A DNA stretch of 64,000 bases from Dipteris shenzhenensis (taxonomy: Eukaryota > Polypodiophyta > Polypodiopsida > Gleicheniales): NCBI GenBank assembly GCA_047967505.1, contig CM106541.1, one strand, 5' to 3'. The position numbers and the translations under genes are program-made. Below are positions 45,144 to 54,285 of the stretch, one piece after another. Position 1 is the stretch's first letter; every line of letters starts with the position of its first letter. The notes beneath the pieces are model-generated. The model was not told where the DNA came from and did no database searches. It worked only from the letters and a program-made list of their open reading frames with translations.

Positions 45144-45545
45144 TTAAAATGCATAATCTTCATGGGATGCCTCATCTTGTGGAGGCAAAATATCCATGTC
45201 AAGGCAAGGTCTTACCACATGGGCAGTGTCTAGTGCCTTATAAGATGGTACTATGATAGAACAAGTGGATCTGAAAGTCATATCCTTCATGAGAACAATT
45301 ATCTTGTCATCTCCATAGTTGTGTAGAGAAGCATATCTTAGGTGTCTGACCTTCATCTTTTTCTTATACTTGGAGTCAAATAAAAATGCCATGAGAGTGT
45401 AGATCTCTGTATTTGCTTCCTTTTTGGCAACCATTGTTTTGGCAATCTTCAATAAGGAAGTCAGGTTGGCATTTTCATCCTTTGTAGCATAACAAGACAT
45501 TGCTTTATGTTTTGGCTTTTCACATATTTGGCATAAGCAAGCCAT
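45144..45545 (-). CDS. Zinc-knuckle ORF of the inner LTR element
   Basis: 133 codons from MACLCQICEKPKHKAMSC. The start contains CQICEKPKHKAMSC, an exact C-x2-C-x4-H-x4-C zinc knuckle as found in retroelement Gag nucleocapsid domains. The rest (LLKIAKTMVAKKEANTEIY; VRHLRYASLHNYGDDKIIV) is unfamiliar. Capsid sequence would be expected upstream on the minus strand. The ORF at 45,520-45,717 overlaps in another frame and ends near the knuckle, so the true N-terminus may be lost by a frameshift or intron. The domain could help package the element's own RNA in particles made by another Copia. That is inference. Confidence 0.6.
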   Translation of the reverse strand: MACLCQICEKPKHKAMSCYATKDENANLTSLLKIAKTMVAKKEANTEIYTLMAFLFDSKYKKKMKVRHLRYASLHNYGDDKIIVLMKDMTFRSTCSIIVPSYKALDTAHVVRPCLDMDILPPQDEASHEDYAF

Positions 45546-46400
45546 GAGAGGCTCTAACCCAAGTATTGGGTAGTGTCTTCTCTCTTACAAGGCAAAAAGA
45601 ACTGAAATACTTCCAAAGTATAGCCACTTGTTGTAGCAAATAGTAGTGACTAGTTTTCAAACAATGATGCTTCTTCTTACATGCTTCATAGAAGTGGATG
45701 AAATAAACATTTTCCAATCAAAACCAGGTCTAGCAAGTCAAAACAAAACTGAATCCACACTTGTACTGAAGTTATTGAAAGCTTCAAAAAACCAGAAATG
45801 CTAGAGTAGCATTTTATGTAGCATCATCTTCAAAAACTTGTCCAAAACTGTCAAAACTGAAAAGCTGAACTTGGAGGGCTTGTAGCTCACTCTTCAAAGC
45901 AAGAAAAAGAGGGCTTTCTGAAGCAAAAGAAAGCTCATATACCAGAGAAGGTCCAGCACAGAGGTTGGACGAAATGGTGCGCACTTTTGCCCGGGAGAGT
46001 TGCTACAGGCTGAAACTGAGTTTTGACAATTTCTCCCTCGTTACTGAACCAAATGACTTGAAAAATGGCTCAAAATCTTCGTCTTGAGGTCGCCCATCTA
46101 CTCCTAAGAGGGCTTAGGCAATGGCGGAGTATGCAGGGAGTATTGAACAACAGAAGAAATTCGCTGTTTGGAGAATGGCAGCCACCACAGACGTTTTTTC
46201 TTCAATTGCTTGCAGGTGGAAGTTTGCCCATACTAGAGGAGTTTCCAGCTCAGAGGGTTTGGGCAATGGCTGTTTGTAGATGGAGAACCAAGCTCTCAAA
46301 GATTTTGGGAAGAAAGAGGAAAATGGAGAAGAAAAGATGAAGAAGAAGATGATGATGTGGCAGAAATGGGCTCAAGGGGGATCAAAGGGCTCTGATACCA

Positions 46401-46689
46401 TGTTGGAATACTGAAAAGAAAGAGTAAAGTGGACACAAACTCAGAATACTTGCTTATAGAATGAAAAAGAAAGAGGTCCTTAAGTAGGCACCTCATACAA
46501 GGTCACTGACATCACTGATGACCTCAAAGCTCCTCAATTATCTCCTCAATCTGCTCCTAGATTCACTCAATCATCCTATGTGGCTTTTCCACCACCTAAC
46601 TGTGCTTGTGGGCACCTAACTGTGCCTCTAGCACTCACACATAGAAACATAAGGTGTGCCTGAGGCATACACCTTGAGATATCCCAACA
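46401..46689 (-). repeat. Inner element 5' LTR (289 bp)
   Basis: Preceded on the plus strand by gctctgatacca, the complement of the primer-binding site. Confidence 0.96.
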
Positions 46690-49654
46690 AGAGACTCTTC
46701 TTCAGCTTGCAAACTAAATGCTCTTTGCCCTTTTCTTCAAAGCCTTCCGGCTGCACCATGTAAATTTCCTCATGCAAATCCCCATGCAAGAAAGCTGTCT
46801 TGACATCCATCTCCATAAGCTCCATATCCTCTACTACCACTAGTCCAAGCATGCATCTAAGTGTAGTCATCTTCACAACCGGAGAGAATATCTCATCAAA
46901 GTCCACACCCTTCTCTTGCTTGAACCCTTTAGCAACCAAACGGGCCTTGTACCTAGGCACATCATCACCTGTGACCTTCATTTTGTAGACCCATTTACAT
47001 GGCAATGCTTTCTTTCCATGTGGCAAAGAAACCAAGTCCCAAGTATTATTCTTCATAAGTGAACTCATCTCTGATTGCATAGCATACTCCCACTTACGTT
47101 GATCCTCACGCATCATAGCCTCTCTATAGCAAGAAGGCTCCCCGCAATCAGTAAGCATCACATAGTCTACCCCTGGAACAAACCTATCAGGCGGTCTAGA
47201 CACTCTAGATGATCTTCTCAAGGGCATTTCAGCTTGCTGTCCCACTTGCATATCAGCCACATTTGGCTCATCATTTCCACCAATAGATGATCCATCATCT
47301 ACCCTTGATTGTATACCTATGGGAGTACTTGGTGGTACCATTTCTTGCACATTTGGTGCATGGACAGCTTGCTGTCTATCAACATATGCAGGTGGATTCA
47401 CATCCTGGAAAGTGATTTTCCTCATTTCCACATCCCTCATGGGTGCCTTATGCATCTTCTTCTCATTGAAGACTACATCATGGCTGCGTATGATCTTCTT
47501 TGCTTCTGGATCCCAGAGCCGATAGCCCATCTCTCCACTTTCACCATAACCCAGAAAGATGCATTTCCTAGACTTAGGATCTAGCTTCTTTCGAAGCTCT
47601 TTTGGCACATGTGCATATGCCTCACACCCAAATATACGCAAATGAGAGTAAGAGGGCTTCTTGCCACTCCATGCCTCTTCAGGAATACCACCATCCAAAC
47701 TCTTATTAGGTGATCTATTGATCACATGCACTGCAGTCTTCATTGCCTCAGCCCAAAAACCACCAGAAAGACTTGCATTGGAAAGCATGTATTGCAACCT
47801 TTCTTGAATGGTACGGTTCATCTTTTCTACAACTGGATTTTGCTCTGGAGTATGAGGGGATGTGAGCTCCCTCTTAATCCCACGTGTATCACAGAAATGC
47901 TGAAAGTCATGAGAGAGCTACTCTCCACCATTGTCAGTCCGTAGGCATTTAAGCGTTCTACCTGACTGATTCTCAACCAAGGCCAGCCATTTCTGAAATA
48001 CCTGGAACACATCACTCTTTCGAGCTATAGCATAAGCCCACACTTTCCTAGTTGCATCATCAATGAATGTCACATAGTATTCAGCCCCGCCTAATGACCG
48101 TGTAGGCATGGGACCACATACGTCTGAATGCACCAAATCAAGCATTTCAAACTCTTTCTTTCCCCTTCTTTTATGGGCTGATTTAGTCTGCTTCCCATAG
48201 AGACAATGCTCACAAAATTCAAAATCAGAGAAACTCAAATGCGGTACATAACCCAAACGGCATAAGAGTTTCATTCCATTCTGGCTCATGTGCCCCAACC
48301 TGCAATGCCACAAAGAAGTGCTTGGCTGCTCAGTTATTGCAACAACATGATCAAATACCCCTGATACATGTAAGGGATACAAAGTCCCACACTTGGCACC
48401 CCTGGCCAAAAGCATAGAGCCCTTCTGAATTTTCCAACTCTGAAAGCCAAAAGTGGTGTGAAAACCAGCATCATCTAGCTGACCCACTGAAAGAAGACTC
48501 TTGGTCAGCTTAGGCACATGTCTCACATGTTTCAAAACAAATGCAGACCCATTTGCAAAAGAAAACTTTATGTCACCTGCTCCCACTATGTCACATGCAT
48601 AGTCATTTCCAAGATGCACACAACCTGTCTTTCCACTATCATAAGTGGAGAACCATTCCCTATGGGGAGTAACATGGAATGAAGCACCAGAATCCAAAAT
48701 CCAATCCTGGGAATATGCATCATCTGAAGTGGTAAGAAACTCTATAGATAAACTAGACATGAAGAGAACATCATTGTCACTATCATGTGTGACTGCATTG
48801 ATCTCCTCGATCTTCACTTTTCCTTTGTCCTCCCTTGGACTCTCTTCCTTTTGATTTGCACCCCAATTTGCATTCTTTTTCTTATCCTTTTGCTCTCTTT
48901 TCAGCTTGTAGCAATCCTTTTTCATATGGCCCTTCTTGCCACAATGGTAACACTCAATGTTCTGTGCCCTGGATTTGCTACGAGACTTCCCTCTTTCTTG
49001 GGACTTCCCCCTGAACTGTGATCTGCCCCTTTGCACATTTAAGGCTGCATCCTACTTGTTGCCATCCATAGACTTCCGTCTAATCTCCTCGGCCAACAAG
49101 CTACCCACAACATCATCAAATTTCAGTACTCCACCAGGTGCAGAGTTACTGACAGCTGTACGGAAGGTATCCCATGAGGATGGCAATGAACATAAGAGAA
49201 ATATTGCCTTAGTCTCCACATCAAAATTCATTTTCTGAGCCTGAAGCTGGCTGAAAATAATATTGAATTCATTCAAGTGAGAAGCAATGGAGACCCCTTC
49301 CTTCATCTGCAGCTCAAACAACCTCTTCATGAGGTAAACTTTATTAGAGGCAGTTTCCTTCTCATAAGTGGCACACAGTTTCTTCCACAAATCTTCCGTA
49401 GTCTGCTCATTTACTACTGTGAAATAAACTGACTCTGCAAGATGAAGTCTAATAGTAGACTTTGCTAATGCATCCAACTCATTCCAATCATCCTCAGACA
49501 TATTTGCAGGCTAAGCTTCAATACCTACCAAGGGTTTAATCTGCTTCTTTTGAATAAGCACATCCCTTATTTGTTCTTTCCACAAAGAAAAGTTTGTCCC
49601 ATCAAACTTTTTAATGCTAAAAAACTCCTTTTCAGGCATGGAAGAGGATGCCAT

Positions 49655-51079
49655 GATGCAAATGAAACAAAATCCCAAATGCTAGTCCCTGCAAGAGAGA
49701 ATCACACCAAATACCAGGTGCACCCAAATGTGTATGCCACAATAGACTGAAATATCACAAAAAACTCAAAGCTCAAAGCATCAAAAGATGCATCTGACTC
49801 ATGTGCATATACTATGCATCCATATGAGCAGCAAAAGAAAATGCCAATAAGTGCCAAATGACTCAAGCATAAACACCGTCCACTGGCATATGCATCAATT
49901 ATATCTCATCCAAGAGAGCATAGCACTATCAGTGCATCACCAATAATGTGTCAAAGCTGTCCCTCAGCATAAAATAGCATCCATGTGCAAAGCGTCCATA
50001 AAAAATAGCATCCCACAAGGCAATTTGGGCCTATCAGCGCATCCAATAAGGACCGCAATGCATCCAAATGGCCTATAAATCATCCACTGCAACCCGATGC
50101 ACACCACGAATGAGCGCACACTGCTCAAACTGCAACCAGAGTGATCTGCATAAGGTATGCTCAAGAAATCATAGTCCCACGGTAATGAGCGCTACTGAAA
50201 ATAGAACCTAAGATGCCTCAAAATATGGGCGCCACTGCATAATCGGACTCAACAAGAAAATCTGCAAATATCTCTCTTCTGCCAGAACTCCAAAATCCCA
50301 ACCGATGAGTGAGAAATGGGAGTCAACACTTATCCACTGCCATGTGGCATAAATCTAAGGTTTCAAAACCTTAGTATGAAAAAATGCATAACAGAGAGAC
50401 GAAATCGAATACACAGAGATTTATAACTCTGAAAATCCTCCACCGAATCATGCAAGAACGGATAGGTAGGGGTTTTTGGGCGTCCGGAACGCAATGGGAC
50501 AGACGGTTTTGGAAACCGTGGTCTCAATCACTGGGTCCAACACATGGACTGAAAAACGTTTTTGGAAACAGAGCTATCTGTAAACTCCACCGGAGTGCGA
50601 ATGATGAGCAACATAGAAGTTTTAGGACCTCCTGAGCCCACCGGAACTGACAGATCTGCAAATGGTTGCTCCAAACTTGAGTTCCAACACCCGGGCAAAA
50701 AACGCAGGAACTGACACAGTGACTCAGAAATCCAATGAAATGATCCCAGATTCAGGAATGAAGGTGTTTCCAGGCTCCTGAAGTAATGTGGACACCAAAA
50801 GCAAGCAATAGTTGCCTCTACAAGTCAATACGGAGTCTCTGCGGAATAGGGAAAAGCTCAAAAAATGACTTTTTCTTTGAAAACACTTAATAGGCTCTCA
50901 AAACCACTTCGTAAAGCCAAAGTGACTTTTCCAAAGGTTCCTCCAAGGTCTCTGCACACTCGGATGCAAGTAAAGTCACCCACAAAGCTTCCCACAGAGC
51001 TTCTCCTTCCTCCCACAGAGCTGCTGAGCTTCAAGCATTCACGCATGCTCAGCTAGATCACCCGGGCTCTGATACCAGT
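49655..51079 (-). other. Copia 5' leader
   Basis: About 1.4 kb between the primer-binding site and the Gag ATG. It has no long ORF on the sense strand, so it is longer than usual for Copia. It may hold packaging signals or captured sequence. Nothing recognisable. Confidence 0.5.
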
Positions 51080-51256
51080 TGAGAGTGCTCTCAACGGAAG
51101 CAAGAACGGAAGAAGGAGAGAGAGAAACAGAGACAAAGAGCCACACAAGTTTTGGTGGGTGTAGAACCACCATAATCTTCTTTTTCATTCATTTATATAT
51201 GTGTTTGAGTATTGTACATAACCGGGGTTAAGGCACAGTGACCTTTTACCCCCACA
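51080..51256 (-). repeat. Copia 5' LTR (177 bp)
   Basis: Same ends as the left copy. The tRNA-iMet primer site follows on the minus strand. Confidence 0.96.
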
Positions 51257-51261
51257 CTTAT

Positions 51262-51313
51262 CACATACCTTAGCCCTTTAATCTATGTGCTCATGGCACC
51301 ATATCTCTCAACA
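51262..51313 (-). repeat. 5' LTR of the outer element, second segment
   Basis: 52 bp from cacataccttagccc to ctctcaaca. It completes the 346-bp LTR interrupted at 43,151. Confidence 0.95.
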
Positions 51314-51318
51314 TTACT

Positions 51319-52195
51319 TTTGACTTCTAACTGTTCACAAGCTTTCTTGTTTGTTTGGTTACAAATTTTGTAACTTGTTTGAAGGGTGGCACACTGTCAC
51401 ATTGTTAGCCCTCTTTACAAGCATTCAAACGTTGTTAGAAATAACATTTTTCAACATGTTGCATGGCCAAATACTTAGGGATTGAGACCCAGGCACAAAA
51501 AATAGAGGCCTACTCATGACAAGATCTAACTCTAGTAAGTTAGGATTGGCATCTCTTATCTTATATTACTTACAGCGGCTAATCACAGACTTGCCATGTA
51601 CCTTGAGGCTGGGAGGAGGAGGGAAGTTCGAGGAGGCTCGGAAGGGAGTCGAGGTGGAAGGAGGGGATCAAGGAGAGAGGCTTGGGGAAGAGAAGGAGGT
51701 TCGGGGGCAAGGAGAGAACTCAAAAGATTCCACATGGCAAGAGGTGGAGGGGGGGGTAGAGTGTCACGGTGAGATAGACCCAAAAAGGTGCCACATGACA
51801 TGGCATTGCACGAGGACCAAAGCTCAGATGCACTCACTGAGATAGCATGGGACGCAAGGAGGGGGGCAAAATTGCCACATGTCGCCACACAAAAGCTCCT
51901 TGGAGGGCTCAGTGCATAGGCCAAAGGGAGGATGTGGTAGAGCAATGGGAAGCACAAGGGAGGAGAGCGCGACTGCCACTTGGCCAAGCCAACCAGAGGA
52001 GCAGGGCTCAGGGAACCAGAAGGGTGAAGGAGAACGGGTCCCAAATTAACATGGCAGTTGGCAAGTGGGACCACGACAACATACATGTGGCAAGACAGAG
52101 GGGCACGAGATAGCGGGCTGCGAGAGCTGGGAGGGAGGATGGTTGACGTGGAACAAGGAACTTCTAGCCGTTCACTATATAGGGAAAACCTCACA
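51319..52195. other. Non-coding, with a G/A-rich segment
   Basis: The right flank of the outer element. A G/A-rich patch (51,605-51,770) and a 203-codon minus ORF (51,583-52,194) rich in Pro, Ser and Leu are present. The ORF looks like low-complexity shadow and I do not call it. Confidence 0.5.
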
Positions 52196-52640
52196 AACTA
52201 GGAAAAAGAAGGAAATTTCCTAGATATAACTAGGCATTTTGGTATGTATATCTAGGAAAACTCCTTCCCTAGATAAAATGCATAACTCTATCTAGGAAAA
52301 GAGGTTGTAGTCTAGGTAATTAGATGAGTGTGTTACATTTCTATATAGGAAATTGATACCTCTATCTAGGAAAAATATAAAATGCATAACCCTATCTAGG
52401 AAAAGATGTTGTCATCTAGGAAATTAGATGAGTGTGTTACATTTCTAAATAGGAAATCGATATTTCTATATAAGAAATTGATACCTCTATCTAGGAAAAA
52501 GAGGTTTTCACCTAGGAAATAAGACTTGTGTGTTGCATTTGTATATAGAAAATCTCATTCTCTAATTAAGATATATACCTCTATCTAGGAAAAGGGTTGG
52601 TTACCTAGGAAATTAGATGCAAATGTGAATTGGATTCTAT
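52196..52640. repeat. CTAGG-rich tandem repeat, about 100-bp period
   Basis: The word cctctatctaggaaaa or a close variant recurs at about 52,290, 52,362, 52,393, 52,487 and 52,580. Longer blocks (cataac.ctatctaggaaaag, ctagg.aattagatgagtgtgttacattt) repeat at 52,281 and 52,385, and more loosely at 52,485. Four to five degenerate copies; no coding content. Confidence 0.85.
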
Positions 52641-53110
52641 ATAATAGTCTTTATCTACAAAATTAGCATCCAAGAATGTATCATCTACTATGCATGGTGT
52701 AATAAGTCATAAATATTATAGTTGTTGCAGTCTACTAGAGGAAATGAGTTGTTTATTATCTATGAAATAAGCAAAAACATTGTATTCTAAATGTTGAAAA
52801 GCTTTTTTAATTTTAATAATGATCATAAATTTTTTTGAACCAGAATATCTTACAATATACATAAGAATCTTATCTTAATTAAATTATAGGATAATTATCT
52901 TGATTCTATCTTTTAAATCCTATTTTATTATATAAATCCAATAAACATTTAAAGAATTTAAAATAAAATCGATTTAATTCTAAGGACACTACTCGAATTG
53001 CCATAATGATAAAAATAAAATATAATGTGTAATGATAAAAATCCAATGTGCAATGTAATTTGATATTTAAATGAAAATATCAATTAAGAATACAATGCAA
53101 TTAATATTCA
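52641..53110. other. Very AT-rich spacer
   Basis: No gene or repeat structure beyond A/T richness. It leads into the telomere-like block. Confidence 0.6.
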
Positions 53111-53408
53111 AACCCTAAACCCTAAATCATAAACCCTGAACCTTGAACCCTGAACCCTTGAACCCTAAACCCTAAACCCTAAACCCCTAACCCAAAATCT
53201 GAAACCCTAAACCTTAAACCCCTAAACCATAAACCCTAAACCCTAAATTGTAAAGCCTAAACCATAATTCCTAAACCCTAAATCCTAAACGCTAAAATCT
53301 AAATCCTAAATCGTAAACCATAAACCCTAAACACTAAACCCTAAACCCTAAATGCTAAACCCTAAATCCTAAACCCTAAACCCTAAACCCTAAGTCCTAA
53401 ACGCTAAG
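53111..53408 (-). repeat. Interstitial telomere-like block (CCCTAAA orientation)
   Basis: About 300 bp of degenerate CCCTAAA units, with variants such as CCTGAAC, CCCTTGAA, AATCCTAA and CATAAAC. The plant telomere repeat is TTTAGGG; on this strand the C-rich complement is read. Frequent variants point to an old interstitial or subtelomeric block, not a functional chromosome end. Confidence 0.95.
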
Positions 53409-53779
53409 CATCTGTATACCACACCGTCAAATCAGCACCAAAATTTGCATGGGTCTTAAAACACGTGGTTTTAATGTCCTTACAAAGGGTCAGTTGCATC
53501 TGGTACCATTTGTGCTCTAAGGAAGGCAGTTTGGCCCATTCCACATGTGGATTTGAATACGTATGTGAAGGAAAAATACACATTGGACAAGGACATCAAT
53601 CCATATGTCCCACCATCAGATTGGCCCTACATTCTGTACAAGTCTTAAACTAATTGTTTTTAATGTCTTTGCAAAGTCTTAGGTGCATCGAATACCAAAT
53701 GTGCCACCGGGGAGTAAGAATGCCCATGTTCACATGTGGATGCTATGTTTTAAAGCCCTTGTAAAGGATTAGCTGCATA
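53409..53779 (-). repeat. Inverted stretch of satellite B
   Basis: About two monomers of satellite B in the orientation opposite to the main array. For example, gtcaaatcagcaccaaaatt, gggtcttaaaacacgtggtt and ttttaatgtccttacaaagg are reverse complements of the array consensus. The first monomer resembles the rarer D-type of the main array (accactt/acgtggt variant). Confidence 0.85.
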
Positions 53780-53963
53780 AGGGTTTAGGGTTTAGCGTTT
53801 AGGATTTAGGGTTTAGGGTTTAGCATTTAGGATTTAGGGTTTAGGGTTTAGGGTCTACTTACAAAGGATCTAATTGCATGAGGATTTAGGGTTTAAGTTT
53901 TAGGGTTTAGGGTTTAGGGTTTAGGGCTTAGTTTTTTGGATTTAGGAGTTAGGGTTTAGGGTT
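53780..53963 (+). repeat. Telomere-like blocks (TTTAGGG orientation)
   Basis: Two G-rich blocks, about 53,780-53,855 and 53,881-53,963, of TTTAGGG with variants (GATTTAGG, CGTTTAGG, AGGGCTTAG). They are separated by ctacttacaaaggatctaattgcatg, a satellite B word. Both blocks follow a version of aaaggat.(t)ta..tgcat.agg, so they joined the satellite at the same internal position. Confidence 0.93.
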
Positions 53964-54285
53964 CACCATGTGCATTGAGGCAGCCAAAAGAACTGGGCTA
54001 AAAAAAAGGGATGAGAGTTAAAGCAAATCAATGTCTTATTGCTTTCAAGGAGACTAAATCAACGATGCGGATCTTTGTAGAGATGACCAATTGATGGATG
54101 ATAGTACCTATCCAAATAGGAAGAAGAACAAAAATGCATTTTGGCAGCCCGAAGCTTTTTAGATCATCAATAGCAATCTGACTAATGAATGATAGTCCCT
54201 ATCCAAATGGGAAGAAGGGAAATGAATTTTGGCTGCCTAGAGTAATTTTTTTCATCAATAGCAACCAAAACGCTGCAAATTGGAA
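53964..54285. repeat. 91-bp tandem duplication between telomere block and satellite
   Basis: atgatagt.cctatccaaat.ggaagaag recurs at 54,098 and 54,189 and is followed in both by attttggc.gcc and catcaatagcaa. The rest of the segment is unique to this window. No coding content. Confidence 0.85.

Larger units (their letters stand above)
44479..46689 (-). mobile_element. Inner non-autonomous LTR element (2,211 bp) in the Copia RT
   Basis: 289-bp LTRs (44,479-44,767 and 46,401-46,689) run tgttggaatactg...tatcccaaca and differ at about two positions, so this is the youngest layer. The target duplication agaga is at 44,474-44,478 and 46,690-46,694. The primer site tggtatcagagcc lies directly beside the right LTR (46,388-46,400) and a polypurine tract ttgagggggggttt beside the left one. 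It therefore points minus, like its hosts. It has no protease, RT or integrase, only a short zinc-knuckle ORF. Confidence 0.96.
43382..49654 (-). pseudogene. Copia gag-pol polyprotein, interrupted
   Basis: Gag starts at the ATG at 49,654 (MASSSMPEKEFF). One frame continues through stops at 49,513-49,511, about 49,053 and about 47,918. Seen in order: zinc knuckle CYHCGKKGHMKKDC (about 48,950), protease WILDSGASFHVTP (48,705), integrase zinc site with CRLGHMSQNG (48,300), integrase core HSDVCGP...FIDDATRKVW...TDNGGE (48,125-47,940), and RT AFLHGDLHEEIYM. The frame then breaks at the inner element (44,479-46,689). It resumes with YGLKQAPREWYQKFN and the catalytic YVDDML (about 44,330). Another stop follows DSDYVG (43,797). 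RNase H comes last, with STTEAEYVAATEGCKEA (43,715) and HIEVKYHFIREVL, to a stop at 43,382. These proteins make the particle and copy and integrate the element. Three or more stops plus the insert make it defective, though the domains are well preserved. Confidence 0.95.
43152..51256 (-). mobile_element. Ty1/Copia LTR retrotransposon (itself interrupted)
   Basis: LTRs of 177 bp (43,152-43,328 and 51,080-51,256) begin tgagagtgctctca and end cccccaca. The target duplication cttat is at 43,147-43,151 and 51,257-51,261. The primer site tggtatcagagcc lies beside the right LTR (51,065-51,079 region) and the polypurine tract aagtgggaggt beside the left one, so transcription runs minus from the right LTR. 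Protease-integrase-RT-RNase H order identifies Copia. Removing the nested insert leaves about 5.9 kb, normal for the group. The LTRs differ at about five of 177 positions, so insertion is fairly recent. The polyprotein has several in-frame stops and an insert in RT, so this copy is not autonomous now. Confidence 0.97.
40474..51313 (-). mobile_element. Outer non-autonomous LTR element (about 2.7 kb without inserts)
   Basis: The LTR is 346 bp. Copies are 40,474-40,819 and, split by a Copia insertion, 42,858-43,151 plus 51,262-51,313, which together also make 346 bp. Both copies end ctctcaaca; the first begins tgagaaag and the second tcagaaag. The target duplication ttact is at 40,469-40,473 and 51,314-51,318. 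The primer site tggtatcagagc, complementary to initiator tRNA-Met, abuts the split LTR (42,846-42,857 on plus). A polypurine tract aaggggagg adjoins the other LTR, so the element points minus. The internal region (40,820-42,857) has no recognisable gag or pol, so it depends on another element's enzymes. Confidence 0.95.

Noticed and set aside
42846-51077. tRNA-Met gene fragments at gctctgatacca
   Set aside because: These are retrotransposon primer-binding sites beside LTRs at 42,846, 46,388 and 51,066. There is no cloverleaf around them.
51583-52194. 203-codon minus ORF
   Set aside because: Low-complexity Pro/Ser/Leu composition over a G/A-rich patch, no motif, no splice or start support.
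53111-53963. True chromosome end or telomere fusion point
   Set aside because: The units are highly degenerate, sequence continues on both sides, and the block orientation is opposite to that of a head-to-head fusion.
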